Assembly (NCBI GenBank): GCA_029862005.1
Contig: JAOTYD010000013.1
Location: 1-64,000 of the forward strand
Direction: 5' to 3'
From: Gammaproteobacteria bacterium
GTDB lineage: Bacteria; Pseudomonadota; Gammaproteobacteria; GCA-001735895
DNA length: 64,000 bases
This document shows, piece after piece, positions 47,974 through 57,631 of this stretch; position 1 is the first letter of the stretch; the number at the start of each line of letters is the position of its first letter. The position numbers and the translations under genes are program-made. The notes below the pieces were generated by a model that made no database searches, was not told the DNA's origin, and saw only the letters and a list, made by a program, of their open reading frames with translations.

Positions 47974-48561
47974 TTACTGTTTAAAATTATAAATACCAAT
48001 CGCTATCAGCAATGCGACAACGATAAACCATCCAATATATTCGATATACCTGACCAACTTAGGTTCAATTGCCGGCCCAAATCTTGCCAGACACCAGGCC
48101 AACAGGAAAAACCGCGCACCGCGGCCAATAATCGATGCGAACAGAAATGGTAAAATCGCAAGATTCAATACCCCCGCGGCGATCGTAAATATCTTGTAAG
48201 GAACGGGTGAAAATCCGGCCACCAACACTGCCCAGAAACCCCACTGGTTAAACCACAGGATTACCGTGTCGAATCGGGTCTGGTATCCCCAACTGATAAT
48301 ATAGGGTTCGGCCAGGTCGAACAGAAATGCGCCGATTGCGTAACCCACAAGACCGCCCAGAACTGAAAAAACCAGTGTTAGCGTGGCAAAATACAACGCT
48401 CGCGAAGGTCGAGCCAGGGCCATCGGCGCCAGCATAACGTCGGGCGGGGGGAAAGGCAGGATGAAGGATTCAACAAAGCTGAGCGCCGACAGGTAGTAAG
48501 GTGCCTGCCTGCGACGCGCGAACTGCATGACAGCACGGTAGATCTTTTCAAAAACCTGCAC
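47974..48561 (-). CDS. yqaA: YqaA-family (DedA-like) membrane protein
   Basis: This 195-residue protein has about five membrane helices and the DedA/SNARE-associated pattern, with FILPFPPPDVMLAPMALARP near the N-terminus and GFSPVPYKIFTIAAGVLNL in the middle. DedA relatives move phospholipids between leaflets. YqaA commonly lies between pcm and nlpD in pseudomonad-like genomes. It overlaps the pcm stop codon by one base and ends 10 bases before nlpD. Confidence 0.92.
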   Translation of the reverse strand: MQVFEKIYRAVMQFARRRQAPYYLSALSFVESFILPFPPPDVMLAPMALARPSRALYFATLTLVFSVLGGLVGYAIGAFLFDLAEPYIISWGYQTRFDTVILWFNQWGFWAVLVAGFSPVPYKIFTIAAGVLNLAILPFLFASIIGRGARFFLLAWCLARFGPAIEPKLVRYIEYIGWFIVVALLIAIGIYNFKQ

Positions 48562-49226
48562 TAGTTTAATCCCGGCAACAGCGGCACAAACACGACTTTT
48601 TCCAGCGCCTCGCTCACCAGACCACTTTGACTTCGGGTTACCTTGGTCATGGTTTGATCGGTACCGTTATCGAATGGCAACACCATGATGCCCCTATCAC
48701 TGAGTTGTGACACCAGAGCTGCCGGTAACTCGGTGCAGGCAGCCGTCATGATAATTCGATCAAAGCGATAACTGGGATTAGGCCAACCCTCGGTGCCATC
48801 GGTATAACGCAACTGAACGTTATACAATTCCAGTTCAGCGAGTCGTTGCTTTGCCTGGAGATACAACGCTTCGATGCGCTCAATGCTATAAACCTGGGGG
48901 AAAATATTGGCTAGCACTGCGGTCTGATACCCGCAACCGGTACCAATTTCAAGCACAGAGTTGGGCATACCATCTTCCAGCAACAGCTGCGTCATTTGGG
49001 CAACGATATAGGGTTGTGAAATCGTCTGTCCATAGCCGATTGGCAGCGCGGTATCCTCATAGGCCCGGTGCGCAAGAGCCTCATCGACAAACAAATGCCG
49101 GGGCACGCGACGCATCACTTCAAGTACCTGTTCGTTATTGATGCCCTGCTGTTTCAGGCGCCTGACCAGGCGATCACGCGTACGCTGGGAGGTCATCCCG
49201 ATTCCCTGGTGTTCCCGATCCGACAT
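48561..49226 (-). CDS. pcm: Protein-L-isoaspartate O-methyltransferase
   Basis: This 221-residue enzyme methylates isoaspartyl residues to start their repair in aged proteins. The SAM motif is VLEIGTGCGYQTAVLA near residue 82, and PIGYGQTISQPYIVAQMTQLL and VPRHLFVDEALAHRAYED are family blocks. The ATG at 49226 lies 2 bases after the surE stop. The surE-pcm-yqaA-nlpD-rpoS order is that of the stationary-phase survival cluster. Confidence 0.96.
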   Translation of the reverse strand: MSDREHQGIGMTSQRTRDRLVRRLKQQGINNEQVLEVMRRVPRHLFVDEALAHRAYEDTALPIGYGQTISQPYIVAQMTQLLLEDGMPNSVLEIGTGCGYQTAVLANIFPQVYSIERIEALYLQAKQRLAELELYNVQLRYTDGTEGWPNPSYRFDRIIMTAACTELPAALVSQLSDRGIMVLPFDNGTDQTMTKVTRSQSGLVSEALEKVVFVPLLPGLN

Positions 49227-49228
49227 AT

Positions 49229-49975
49229 TCACAAAGCGGCCAGCCAATCTTGCAAAGGTTCGATACCGTTATGACGCGTCAGGTCAATCTGCATCGGGGT
49301 TACCGAGGCAATGGCGTGTTCGACCGCGTAGAAGTCGGTGCCGGGACCGGCATCCTGGGCCTCGCCCGGTGGACCAACCCAGTATATCGGACGGCCATTG
49401 GGATCACGCTGCTTTACCATGGATTCGGACCGGTGTCGGAAACCGAGGCGAGTTGCCTGGATCGCAGTAATATCGCGACCGGGTAAATCAGGCACGTTTA
49501 TATTGAGCAGGGTGTCATCCGGTAACGGACTTTGGGTGAGTCTTCCAATCACGCGCCGGGTAATCTGTGCGGCGGAAAGAAAATGGTTTGCCGGTTTGCC
49601 GACAAGCGATACCGCGATCGCGGGCAGGCCCAGGTAACGACCTTCCATCGCGGCTGCCACGGTACCCGAATACAACACATCGTCACCGAGGTTGGGGCCA
49701 GCATTAATGCCCGAGACAACCATATCGGGCTGCTCATCGAGCAATCCCGACAGTGCCAGGTGAACACAGTCGGTAGGCGTTCCGTCGACGTAATAGCTGC
49801 CATCCGAAGATTGCTCGACGCGCAGCGGGCGCATCAGGGTCAGTGAATTACTGGCCCCGCTTTTATTCCGATCCGGGGCAACCACGGAAATGTCGGCAAC
49901 CTGGGCAAGTTCCTGTGCCAGAATTTTGATTCCGGGCGCCAGGTAGCCGTCATCGTTGGTAATGAGAATGTGCAC
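49229..49975 (-). CDS. surE: 5'/3'-nucleotidase SurE
   Basis: This 248-residue metal-dependent nucleotidase removes phosphate from nucleoside monophosphates. Metal ligands are in ITNDDGYLAPG, the asparagine in APDRNKSGASNSLTL and VSGINAGPNLGDDVLYSG. By homology the protein begins at GTG 49975 (VHILITNDDG read as MHILITNDDG). Upstream ATG codons would add a 24-residue extension without similarity. It heads the pcm-yqaA-nlpD-rpoS run. Confidence 0.95.
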   Translation of the reverse strand: MHILITNDDGYLAPGIKILAQELAQVADISVVAPDRNKSGASNSLTLMRPLRVEQSSDGSYYVDGTPTDCVHLALSGLLDEQPDMVVSGINAGPNLGDDVLYSGTVAAAMEGRYLGLPAIAVSLVGKPANHFLSAAQITRRVIGRLTQSPLPDDTLLNINVPDLPGRDITAIQATRLGFRHRSESMVKQRDPNGRPIYWVGPPGEAQDAGPGTDFYAVEHAIASVTPMQIDLTRHNGIEPLQDWLAAL

Positions 49976-50065
49976 GGAATGGGATTCTATATGATTTGAA
50001 TGCAGGTCTGAGAGCATTTTCGGATAATATACAGGGAAAAATAACATTTACTTTGTGATAACTCG

Positions 50066-50572
50066 ATGAACGACGATGACGACTCCGAATTTGCCCGGCT
50101 GATCCCGGGGGTTAAACGCCTGCGTCAAGATCGCATCAACGTCTATCAGCATCGCCGTCGGGAAAAGAATGTAACCCGGGCCAAGAACGCGGGTACGCAT
50201 TGGCAGGAATCTGGGTTTGTTGACGAGTCCGTTCCGGCGCGCGATACCCACTTTAAGCCCGGTCTGCAAAAAAAACTGCAACGCAAAATAAAACAGGGGA
50301 CAATCCGTCCCGAAACCAGCATCGATTTGCACGGTTACCGACAGCTCGAGGCACTGGAAGCGCTGGAAGCGTTCTTAGCCGATGCGCTGCAGCACGGAAA
50401 CCGGATGTTATTAATCGTCCATGGCCAGGGCTATCGATCGCAAAGCGATGCAGTGCTCAAGCCCCTGGTACAACGCTGGCTCGCAAACCAGGCGCAGGTG
50501 CTCGCCTGGTGCCCAGCCCTGGCACGAGACGGCGCGGCGGGTGCGAGTTATGTTTATCTGCGCGGTAGTTGA
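50066..50572 (+). CDS. Smr-domain protein (putative nuclease)
   Basis: This 168-residue protein has a basic N-terminal half and a C-terminal Smr domain (about residues 85-168) with SIDLHGYRQLEALEALEAFL, LLIVHGQGYRS and a final GAAGASYVYLR strand. Stand-alone Smr proteins of this SmrA/YdaL type nick DNA or cleave RNA. The D-L-H-G and H-G-x-G motifs are intact. It diverges from surE with a 90-base gap and converges with the metzincin-like gene after 3 bases. Confidence 0.9.
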   Translation: MNDDDDSEFARLIPGVKRLRQDRINVYQHRRREKNVTRAKNAGTHWQESGFVDESVPARDTHFKPGLQKKLQRKIKQGTIRPETSIDLHGYRQLEALEALEAFLADALQHGNRMLLIVHGQGYRSQSDAVLKPLVQRWLANQAQVLAWCPALARDGAAGASYVYLRGS

Positions 50573-50575
50573 GCC

Positions 50576-51343
50576 TTATTCGACGGGCCAATTGATTTCC
50601 GCCGCGGTATAAACCCCGATCACGACTTCGTTCAAAGACTCGGGCATTTTCGAATCCTGTACTGACAGTGGAACTCGACCACCCATTATTTCCGCCTTTT
50701 GCTGCGGATATAGCGGATTCCGATAGGGTTCGGCGTAACCCTGCGGATGGATCGGCAGGTTTCCCGGGGTATATTTATCCGACGCACCCAGCGTATGCAT
50801 TAGTTCATGTGCGATGACGACCTGGTTAGAGCCGTTGTAGGATTTATCGGCAAAGGCGTTGATGATGCCGATAAGCCCGCTTTGCAATCCAACCGAATGG
50901 CGCAGTGATTGCGTGGTTTCGGTATCGTAATAGTTCACGAATAGCTCGACGTCACCTGCCTCGCTATCGCTGCGCCAGCCACGGTAGGTAGCCCAGGCCC
51001 GGAACTTCAGACTCCACCAGATATTCTCGAGCATGCTCTGGCCGGATGGGGGCTGTGGGGGCCCCGACTGCAGGCGCCCGTTGTAGGCAACATCGATAGC
51101 GTCAATCTTGATGCCGTAACGTCTGGCCTCGCGGTTTACAAATTTTTCTGTCATCTCGAAGCTCCGGGTCGTGAGCGAATCGATATACTTATCGGTCGCT
51201 GCGCGACCATCTCCGTTCACCGCATAGATTCGCACCCACAGAGGATTCTCCCAGTTGGTCGAACGCGTTTTGTTCAGTGCCTCGTTAACTGCGACAAACA
51301 GCAGTATCAACAACAGGATCAGATAGCGCAGGTTCTTTCGCAT
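50576..51343 (-). CDS. Membrane-anchored metzincin-like zinc protease (putative)
   Basis: I do not recognise an established family for this 255-residue protein. It has an N-terminal signal anchor (about residues 5-19) and a predicted periplasmic domain. The sequence VVIAHELMHTLGASDKY gives H179-E-x-x-H183-x-x-G-x-x-D189, the metzincin zinc signature with Asp as third ligand, as in snapalysin-like enzymes. A possible Met-turn (AEIMGG, M220) follows 31 residues later. A zinc protease facing the periplasm is therefore likely; its substrate is unknown. It lies 9 bases before the dusA stop on the same strand, downstream of dusA. Confidence 0.7.
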   Translation of the reverse strand: MRKNLRYLILLLILLFVAVNEALNKTRSTNWENPLWVRIYAVNGDGRAATDKYIDSLTTRSFEMTEKFVNREARRYGIKIDAIDVAYNGRLQSGPPQPPSGQSMLENIWWSLKFRAWATYRGWRSDSEAGDVELFVNYYDTETTQSLRHSVGLQSGLIGIINAFADKSYNGSNQVVIAHELMHTLGASDKYTPGNLPIHPQGYAEPYRNPLYPQQKAEIMGGRVPLSVQDSKMPESLNEVVIGVYTAAEINWPVE

Positions 51344-51352
51344 CAGGCGGTT

Positions 51353-52321
51353 CTAGCTGACCAGTTGCTCAGCCCGGTAAAGCACTTCGATACCGGCCGT
51401 TTTTTGATGAGCGTTTTCACTCAGGTAACGACGCCAGCGTCGCGCATTGGGTTCTCCGTGAAACAACCCGATGATATGGCGCACCATGTGCATCAATGGC
51501 AGGCCCTGTCCAAGCTGCCGTTCGATATAAGGGTAAACACGGTGCAGCATTGCCATGCGGCTGGGAATTTCGGCACGCGGTTGATTGAAAATCACCTGGT
51601 CGACATTATGCAGCAGATAGGGGTTTTGGTATGGCTCGCGGCCCAGCATGACGCCATCGACCTGCTGTAAATGGTTGCGACAGGCATCGAGGGTTTTAAT
51701 GCCACCGTTGATGATGATCTGGTGATCCGGTAAATCCCGTTTAAGACGATAAACCCAGTCGTATTTCAGCGGCGGTATTTCCCGATTTTGTTTCGGACTA
51801 AGTCCCTGCAACCAGGCATTGCGTGCGTGCACGATCAGCGCATCTGCCCCGGCCTCGACCTGGGTCGAGGCAAAGACGGCGAATATTTCATACGCTTCCT
51901 GCTGGTCGACGCCGGTACGATGCTTTACGGTAACCGGTAGCGACGTCGCCGATTTCATTGCCGAGACACATTCAGCCACCAATCCCGGATCCTTCATCAG
52001 GCAGGCACCAAAGCTGCCGGACTGAACCCGGTCACTGGGGCATCCGCAGTTCAAATTGATTTCATCATAGCCGTATTCTTCACAAATTTGCGCGGCACGG
52101 TATAACTGCTGCGGATCCGAGCCACCCAGTTGAATCCCCAGTGGATGTTCTTCTTTATTGAAGCCGAGCAGGCGATCACGGTCGCCATGCAAAACGGCGG
52201 CAGCGGTAATCATCTCGGTATACAGCAGAATGCGATCAGAAAACAAACGCAGGAAAAAGCGCAGGTGCCGATCCGAGCAGTCCATCATCGGGGCGATACT
52301 GAATCGCCGATCGATAACCAT
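51353..52321 (-). CDS. dusA: tRNA-dihydrouridine synthase DusA
   Basis: This 322-residue FMN enzyme makes dihydrouridine at positions 20 and 20a of tRNA. It has a TIM barrel with FSIAPMMDCSDRHLR at the N-terminus, the catalytic cysteine region INLNCGCPSDRVQSGSFGACLM, the VKHRTGVD segment and MLGREPYQNPYLL. The DusA-type C-terminal RNA-binding domain is present. The usual tryptophan in MMDWTDRH is a cysteine here. The start is set at ATG 52321 (MVIDRRFSIAPMMD); a GTG 24 bases upstream is possible. Confidence 0.94.
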   Translation of the reverse strand: MVIDRRFSIAPMMDCSDRHLRFFLRLFSDRILLYTEMITAAAVLHGDRDRLLGFNKEEHPLGIQLGGSDPQQLYRAAQICEEYGYDEINLNCGCPSDRVQSGSFGACLMKDPGLVAECVSAMKSATSLPVTVKHRTGVDQQEAYEIFAVFASTQVEAGADALIVHARNAWLQGLSPKQNREIPPLKYDWVYRLKRDLPDHQIIINGGIKTLDACRNHLQQVDGVMLGREPYQNPYLLHNVDQVIFNQPRAEIPSRMAMLHRVYPYIERQLGQGLPLMHMVRHIIGLFHGEPNARRWRRYLSENAHQKTAGIEVLYRAEQLVS

Positions 52322-52361
52322 CTTGTTGTTACGCTCTGATGTCACTGCTAATCGTTTCCGC

Positions 52362-54482
52362 TCAGGCGATCCGCCTGACGTCCTGCACATTCGGTAGCTG
52401 GGAAAGCTTGTCAATGATAGCGACCAGTTCGTCAACACTGTGAATCTCCATGGTAAGACGGGTATAGACCATTTGCTCCGCCTTGTTGGTATTGGAGTTT
52501 ATATTCAGCAGGTTGACTTTCAAGTTTGCCAGGATGGTGCTGATGTCCTGCATCAGGCCGGTGCGCTGGTACGCAGTCAGGGTGACTTCGACCGGGTAAA
52601 CCGATCCGTTCTGCCGACCCCACTCAACCTCGATCAGGCGCGGTCGTTTCTCGTCCGGTAATGCCAGGATGTTCGAACAACTGCGCTTGTGAATCGAAAT
52701 ACCACTGTTGATGGTAATGAATCCAATAATCTCATCCCCGGGCACCGGTTTGCAGCAGCGCGCAAACTGCGTCATCAGGTTACCAACGCCATGAATGCTG
52801 ACTTCATCCCGGGAGGTTTGCGCTTTGCTTACTTTTTTGATTTTCTTGAACGGATCCTGCTCGGGTTCGGATTGCAGATACCCGACGATCTGGGGCGAGG
52901 TAATCAATCCGCGACCGATATCGGCATAAAACTGGTCCGCATCCTTGCGCTTGAAATGCACCACCAGGTTTTTCAGATTCGCGTCGTGAATCGAGTACTT
53001 GCTCAGGATGCGATCATAGATAGATTTTCCATCCAGCAGATTTTGTTCGAAATCCTGGTGGTTAAACCAGTTTCGCACCTTGGACCGGGTCCCTGCTGAC
53101 TTGATGAAACCCAGGTTCTTGTTCATCCAGTCGCGACTGGGCCGGCTCTCCCTGGTGGTCAGAATCTCAACCTCGTCACCTGTCCGCAACACCGTTGTCA
53201 GGTTGACGATGCGCCCGTTGACCTTGGCTCCGCGACAGCGGTGACCAACCTCGGAGTGAATGCTGTAGGCAAAATCGAGCGGGGTACCACCTTGCGGAAT
53301 ATCGACAATTTGACCAGTTGGTGTAAATACGTAGACCCGATCATTCGATAATTCGGTCGATATCTCCGAAATCGCGTCGGATACTTCTTCCTCCGAGCCC
53401 TGCAGCAGATCACGCATTTGCGCGATGCTGGATTCCATACGCTTGTCGAGTTTCGCACCTTCCTTGTAGCGCCAGTGCGATGCAACTCCGAGTTCGGAAT
53501 TTTCATGCATCTCGAAGGTACGAATCTGGACTTCTACAATCTTGCCGTCATCGGCGACAACTGCCGTATGCAGCGACTGGTACCCGTTCTCCTTGGGATT
53601 GGCGATATAGTCATCGAACTCGGCAGGGATATGCTGCCAGGTGGTGTGGACAACTCCGAGTACCGCGTAACAATCGGCCACCGAATCGACCAGTATCCGT
53701 ACCGCACGAACATCGAAGAGTTCATGAAACTCGAGATTCTTACGCCGCATCTTGCGCCAGATACTGACAATGTGCTTGACGCGACCCTCAACGCTTGCAC
53801 TGAGTTCCTGCTCCGCCAGCAGATCTTTCAGGCGTGCGATAAATTTTTTAATGAAGGTTTCACGTTCGCTGCGTTTCTCTTCCAACAACCTGGCGATCCG
53901 CTTATACGCCTGAGGTTCCAGTGCCCGAAACGCCAGGTCTTCAAGTTCCCACTTGAGCAATCCCATACCGAGGCGGTTGGCCAGGGGCGCAAAAATATCG
54001 AGCGTCTCCTGTGCGATCCAGCGACGTTGTTCGTAGTTATCGTGTTTTAACAGTGGTAATCGTTCCACCCGGTAACACAACTTAATCAGCATGACGCGCA
54101 CGTCGCTGACAATGGCCATCAGCAGGCGGCGCAGTTTTTCAGCCTGTTCGGGTGTATTTATTTGCGCTTGCGCCCCTTCTTTTAGCGTATTCAGTTTGTT
54201 TACACCCTGCGTCAGCCTGGCAATTTTGTTACCAAATTCCGATTCGATACGCTTGATATCCAGCACATCGCGTAACGCGGGATCACTGAGCAGGGTTGCG
54301 ATAACCGCTTCACGATCATTACCCAGGTCGAGCACCCGTCTGGCAACATCGATACTGCGTGGCAGGCTCTTGTTCAGGTGCTTTGCTCCGGATGCATAAT
54401 CCAGCGCTTTGGCGAGTTCTTCATCCCAGCCAATCTGTCTGGTCACTGCCGCAATAAATTTTTTATCGGATGCGGTTTTCAT
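52362..54482 (-). CDS. relA: (p)ppGpp synthetase RelA
   Basis: This 706-residue protein makes (p)ppGpp upon amino-acid starvation. The N-terminal hydrolase domain lacks the His-Asp pair (AVIATLLSDPALRD around residue 60), as in synthetase-only RelA. The synthetase domain spans about 225-350 with HELFDVRAVRILV and NPKENGYQSLHTAV. TGS (about 385-445), the cysteine-containing CCKPVPGDEI region and an ACT domain (about 630-706) follow. SpoT is not in this window. It acts on the ribosome and should work with RpoS, also encoded here. Confidence 0.95.
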   Translation of the reverse strand: MKTASDKKFIAAVTRQIGWDEELAKALDYASGAKHLNKSLPRSIDVARRVLDLGNDREAVIATLLSDPALRDVLDIKRIESEFGNKIARLTQGVNKLNTLKEGAQAQINTPEQAEKLRRLLMAIVSDVRVMLIKLCYRVERLPLLKHDNYEQRRWIAQETLDIFAPLANRLGMGLLKWELEDLAFRALEPQAYKRIARLLEEKRSERETFIKKFIARLKDLLAEQELSASVEGRVKHIVSIWRKMRRKNLEFHELFDVRAVRILVDSVADCYAVLGVVHTTWQHIPAEFDDYIANPKENGYQSLHTAVVADDGKIVEVQIRTFEMHENSELGVASHWRYKEGAKLDKRMESSIAQMRDLLQGSEEEVSDAISEISTELSNDRVYVFTPTGQIVDIPQGGTPLDFAYSIHSEVGHRCRGAKVNGRIVNLTTVLRTGDEVEILTTRESRPSRDWMNKNLGFIKSAGTRSKVRNWFNHQDFEQNLLDGKSIYDRILSKYSIHDANLKNLVVHFKRKDADQFYADIGRGLITSPQIVGYLQSEPEQDPFKKIKKVSKAQTSRDEVSIHGVGNLMTQFARCCKPVPGDEIIGFITINSGISIHKRSCSNILALPDEKRPRLIEVEWGRQNGSVYPVEVTLTAYQRTGLMQDISTILANLKVNLLNINSNTNKAEQMVYTRLTMEIHSVDELVAIIDKLSQLPNVQDVRRIA

Positions 54483-54493
54483 GGGATGTCGGG

Positions 54494-56944
54494 TCAGGAG
54501 CGTAATATTTTCATGGGTGAAATATTATAAACCCTACGGCTTACCAGGGTACCGGCCAGCGTGAGAACGAGGCAGGCTGAAACCAGGCTGTAAATCCATA
54601 CCATCGGCGATAACTGGAATTCAATCTTGAAAAAATAAACGCTAATCGCCCAACCGGCCAGGCTCGCCAAACAGGCCGAGAAAAAACCGATCAAGGCGCC
54701 CATCAGCGTGTATTCGAACACGTGCACCCGGTACAGCTGGCTGGTATGCGCACTCAGGGCGCGCAGCAGCGAAGATTCGATCTCACGTTCCTGTCTACCG
54801 GTTTGTATCGCGGCGAGTAACACGATGGTTGCAGAGGCCAGTGCAAACAGGAAAAAGAATTGCAGGGCAACAGTCGCCTTGTCAACGATGGCGCGCACGC
54901 GCGCCATCAGTTCGCTGATATCGAGCAGGGTCACCGAGGGATAGCGCTTCAAAAGCTGCTTCAGATCAGCCTTGTTCTGGTCTGTGATCAGAGCGCTCAA
55001 CAACCAGGTTTGTGGAAAAGACTCGAGTAATTCAGAATTTGCGATCAGGTAGAAATTGGGTTTGAAATTTTCCCATACGACCGAACGAATGCTGGTCACC
55101 TCCGCCTGCATAACCTTGCTGCCGACAGTCATCGTGAGCCTGTCACCGAGTTTCAAATCCAGTCTTTTCGCCATCCCCTCTTCCACCGACATTTGCGCCA
55201 GTCCCGGATTCGCGCTCAGCCACTGGCCTTCGACTATCCTGTTTTGATCGGGTATTTCTTCCGCATAGGTAATGTTGAAAGTGTGCGTTACCGAATGGGA
55301 TGCACGCGGGTCGGAAAAATCGATCTTGTCGACATCTACTGAATTGATTTGCGACATCCTCGCGCGCACCAGCGCATAGGGTGTCGACGCGTCGATACGC
55401 CGCTGCTCGAAAAAATTCCTGATGCCGCCCACGTCCTCGCTGCGTATATTGATCAGGAAATAGTTTGGGATATTCTCGGGCAACTGCGCCTCCCATTCGC
55501 CCAGCAGTTCATCCTTGACCACGGCGATTAAAAGAATCGCGATCAATACCAGGCTGAATCCCGCCATCACGTAGATCGCGCCGCGAGAGGTTGCCTGCAA
55601 GCGGCTCAGCAGGTATTGCCGCAACCAGAACCTGCGCCGCGAGGAAAACAGCAGCAGTTTCACCATCCATCCCAGGATGAGCGGCAATACCAGGGCGCAG
55701 GCCAGCACCAGCGCCAGCGTGGCCACCGCCAGTATCGAGCTTTGCATCAGCATCATCAGGACGATGAATATGGCAACAATCGCGCTGCTCGATATTAACA
55801 GCCCGCGGATCAGGGAACGCCGGTTGCCGCCGCTACGTAACACCTGCATCGGCGGAGTCGCGGTTGCGTTGACCAGGTACGGCAGCGAAAAACCCGATAG
55901 CGCCAGCAATCCAACCAGCGCCGCCGTCAGGTAGGGCCGCAAACCGTATACCTGGGGTAGCGTTCTACCAAACCATCCATCCAGCGCCCACTGCAGCGGA
56001 AATTGCGTGCACCAACCAACCAGCACACCGATGACGGTGGCCGCGATCCAGAGCGCACCGAGCTGACGCAGGTAATACTTCAGCAGGCTGAACTGCGAAA
56101 TGCCGAAGGCGCGTAGCATCGCTACTTTCGGGGCTTCCTGGCTGGCCGTGTAACGGGCGGTAATGGCGATTGCCGCCATCGCAATTACCAGCGTCAACAC
56201 GATTGCAAGCGCAAAAAACTTTCGTGTCCGCTCCAGTGCCTGTCGCATTTCCGGCCGGGCATTTTCTAGATCCTGGATTTCTTCCCCGGGTTTCAAATTC
56301 TGGCTGAGCCAGTTCTTGTAACTTGCTACATCGGCCTGCTCGCCGGCAAACATCAGTCGATAACGGACGCGGCTGCCCGGTATGACGAGACCGGTTTCGG
56401 CAAGATCGTCAAGATTCATCAGTACCCGTGGCGCCAGGTTAAAGATGGCCCCACCCCGGTCGGGCTCGTAGGTTAAAAGCCAGCCGCTATCGAAAGATTG
56501 ATTGCCCAGGCTGATCCTGGTGCCGACGAGGTCGCTGAGCTTGGTATCAACCCAGACCTGGCCACTCGATGGAATTTCTGTTGTCGTGGTGCGCGTGCCG
56601 GTTACCTCCCGGGCTATTTCCAACCTGCCGCGCAACGGATAGGCATTATCGACCGCCTTTAATTCTACCAGCCGCGGATTATCGTCGATAAAAATGGCGG
56701 TACGCAGGCTTGCACTCTGGCTGATTTGCAGACCTTGCCTGCGGGCTTCCTGGCGATACTCGTCCGCAAATTCATTGCTGGAAACAATCACCATATCGGC
56801 CGCCAGTAATTCGCTCGCCTGGCGATCGAGCAACAGCCCGATACGATCGGTAATCAGCTGGCTGGAGGTGACGATGCCGACCGTAATCACGGTGGCGATA
56901 AACATCAGCCAATAGGAATGGAGAGTGGCGCGTTTAACCTTCAT
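54494..56944 (-). CDS. ybbP: YbbP-like FtsX-family ABC permease
   Basis: This 816-residue inner-membrane protein has an N-terminal helix, a large periplasmic domain, helix clusters around 245-360 and 375-480, a second periplasmic domain and three C-terminal helices (about 690-800). This is the duplicated FtsX layout of YbbP. With YbbA it forms an ABC system whose substrate is unknown but has been linked to lipid or hydrophobic cargo because of its steady association with tesA. It starts 6 bases after the ybbA stop codon. Confidence 0.93.
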   Translation of the reverse strand: MKVKRATLHSYWLMFIATVITVGIVTSSQLITDRIGLLLDRQASELLAADMVIVSSNEFADEYRQEARRQGLQISQSASLRTAIFIDDNPRLVELKAVDNAYPLRGRLEIAREVTGTRTTTTEIPSSGQVWVDTKLSDLVGTRISLGNQSFDSGWLLTYEPDRGGAIFNLAPRVLMNLDDLAETGLVIPGSRVRYRLMFAGEQADVASYKNWLSQNLKPGEEIQDLENARPEMRQALERTRKFFALAIVLTLVIAMAAIAITARYTASQEAPKVAMLRAFGISQFSLLKYYLRQLGALWIAATVIGVLVGWCTQFPLQWALDGWFGRTLPQVYGLRPYLTAALVGLLALSGFSLPYLVNATATPPMQVLRSGGNRRSLIRGLLISSSAIVAIFIVLMMLMQSSILAVATLALVLACALVLPLILGWMVKLLLFSSRRRFWLRQYLLSRLQATSRGAIYVMAGFSLVLIAILLIAVVKDELLGEWEAQLPENIPNYFLINIRSEDVGGIRNFFEQRRIDASTPYALVRARMSQINSVDVDKIDFSDPRASHSVTHTFNITYAEEIPDQNRIVEGQWLSANPGLAQMSVEEGMAKRLDLKLGDRLTMTVGSKVMQAEVTSIRSVVWENFKPNFYLIANSELLESFPQTWLLSALITDQNKADLKQLLKRYPSVTLLDISELMARVRAIVDKATVALQFFFLFALASATIVLLAAIQTGRQEREIESSLLRALSAHTSQLYRVHVFEYTLMGALIGFFSACLASLAGWAISVYFFKIEFQLSPMVWIYSLVSACLVLTLAGTLVSRRVYNISPMKILRS

Positions 56945-56950
56945 TACATA

Positions 56951-57631
56951 TCAGTTTGCTAGCAGTTTGCCCGATTCGATCAGGATCTGGCGATCCCCTC
57001 GTTCCAGCAATTCCTCTTCATGCGTTACCAGAACCAGCGTGGTGCCCGACTGGTCACGTAAATGGAACATTAAATCGGTGATCTGGCGACCGGTGACCGC
57101 ATCCAGATTACCCGTCGGTTCGTCGGCAAACAATACCTTCGGACTAGTCGCGTAGGCCCGGGCAATTGCCACCCGCTGCTGTTCGCCACCCGAAAGATGC
57201 TCAACCAGGGTATCGGTTTTAGCTTCCAGGCCCACCTGTTGCAAGCTCGCGATGGCAAGCTGATGGGCATCATCAATCCCGGCCAGTTCGAGCGGTAGCA
57301 TGACGTTTTGTGCTGCCGTTGCACCCTGCACCAGGTGAAAGGACTGGAACACGAAGCCTACTCGTCCAGCCCGTATCGACGAACGCTGTTCTTCGTTCGC
57401 ATCGGTCAGATTATGGCCAAATAGGATCACGTCTCCACTGCTGGCCTGATCGAGACCCGCCATCAAACCCAGCAGCGTGGTTTTACCGGAACCCGAGGCA
57501 CCCTTGATGACAACGGCCTCCTGGTACTTAACATCCAGCGATATATTGTCTAGGATATCGAGCTTTCCATTCGGGGTATCAACGGTCTTGCATACCTGGT
57601 TCAATTCAATGCAGAAATTATCTTCGGCCAT
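56951..57631 (-). CDS. ybbA: YbbA-like ABC transporter ATPase
   Basis: This 226-residue ATPase has Walker A GASGSGKT near residue 40, signature LSGGEQQR, Walker B with ADEPTGNLD and the H-loop VTHEEE. It belongs to the LolD/YbbA/MacB group and energises YbbP, encoded directly downstream. Its ATG at 57631 is interlocked with the start of tesA on the other strand. Confidence 0.95.
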   Translation of the reverse strand: MAEDNFCIELNQVCKTVDTPNGKLDILDNISLDVKYQEAVVIKGASGSGKTTLLGLMAGLDQASSGDVILFGHNLTDANEEQRSSIRAGRVGFVFQSFHLVQGATAAQNVMLPLELAGIDDAHQLAIASLQQVGLEAKTDTLVEHLSGGEQQRVAIARAYATSPKVLFADEPTGNLDAVTGRQITDLMFHLRDQSGTTLVLVTHEEELLERGDRQILIESGKLLAN

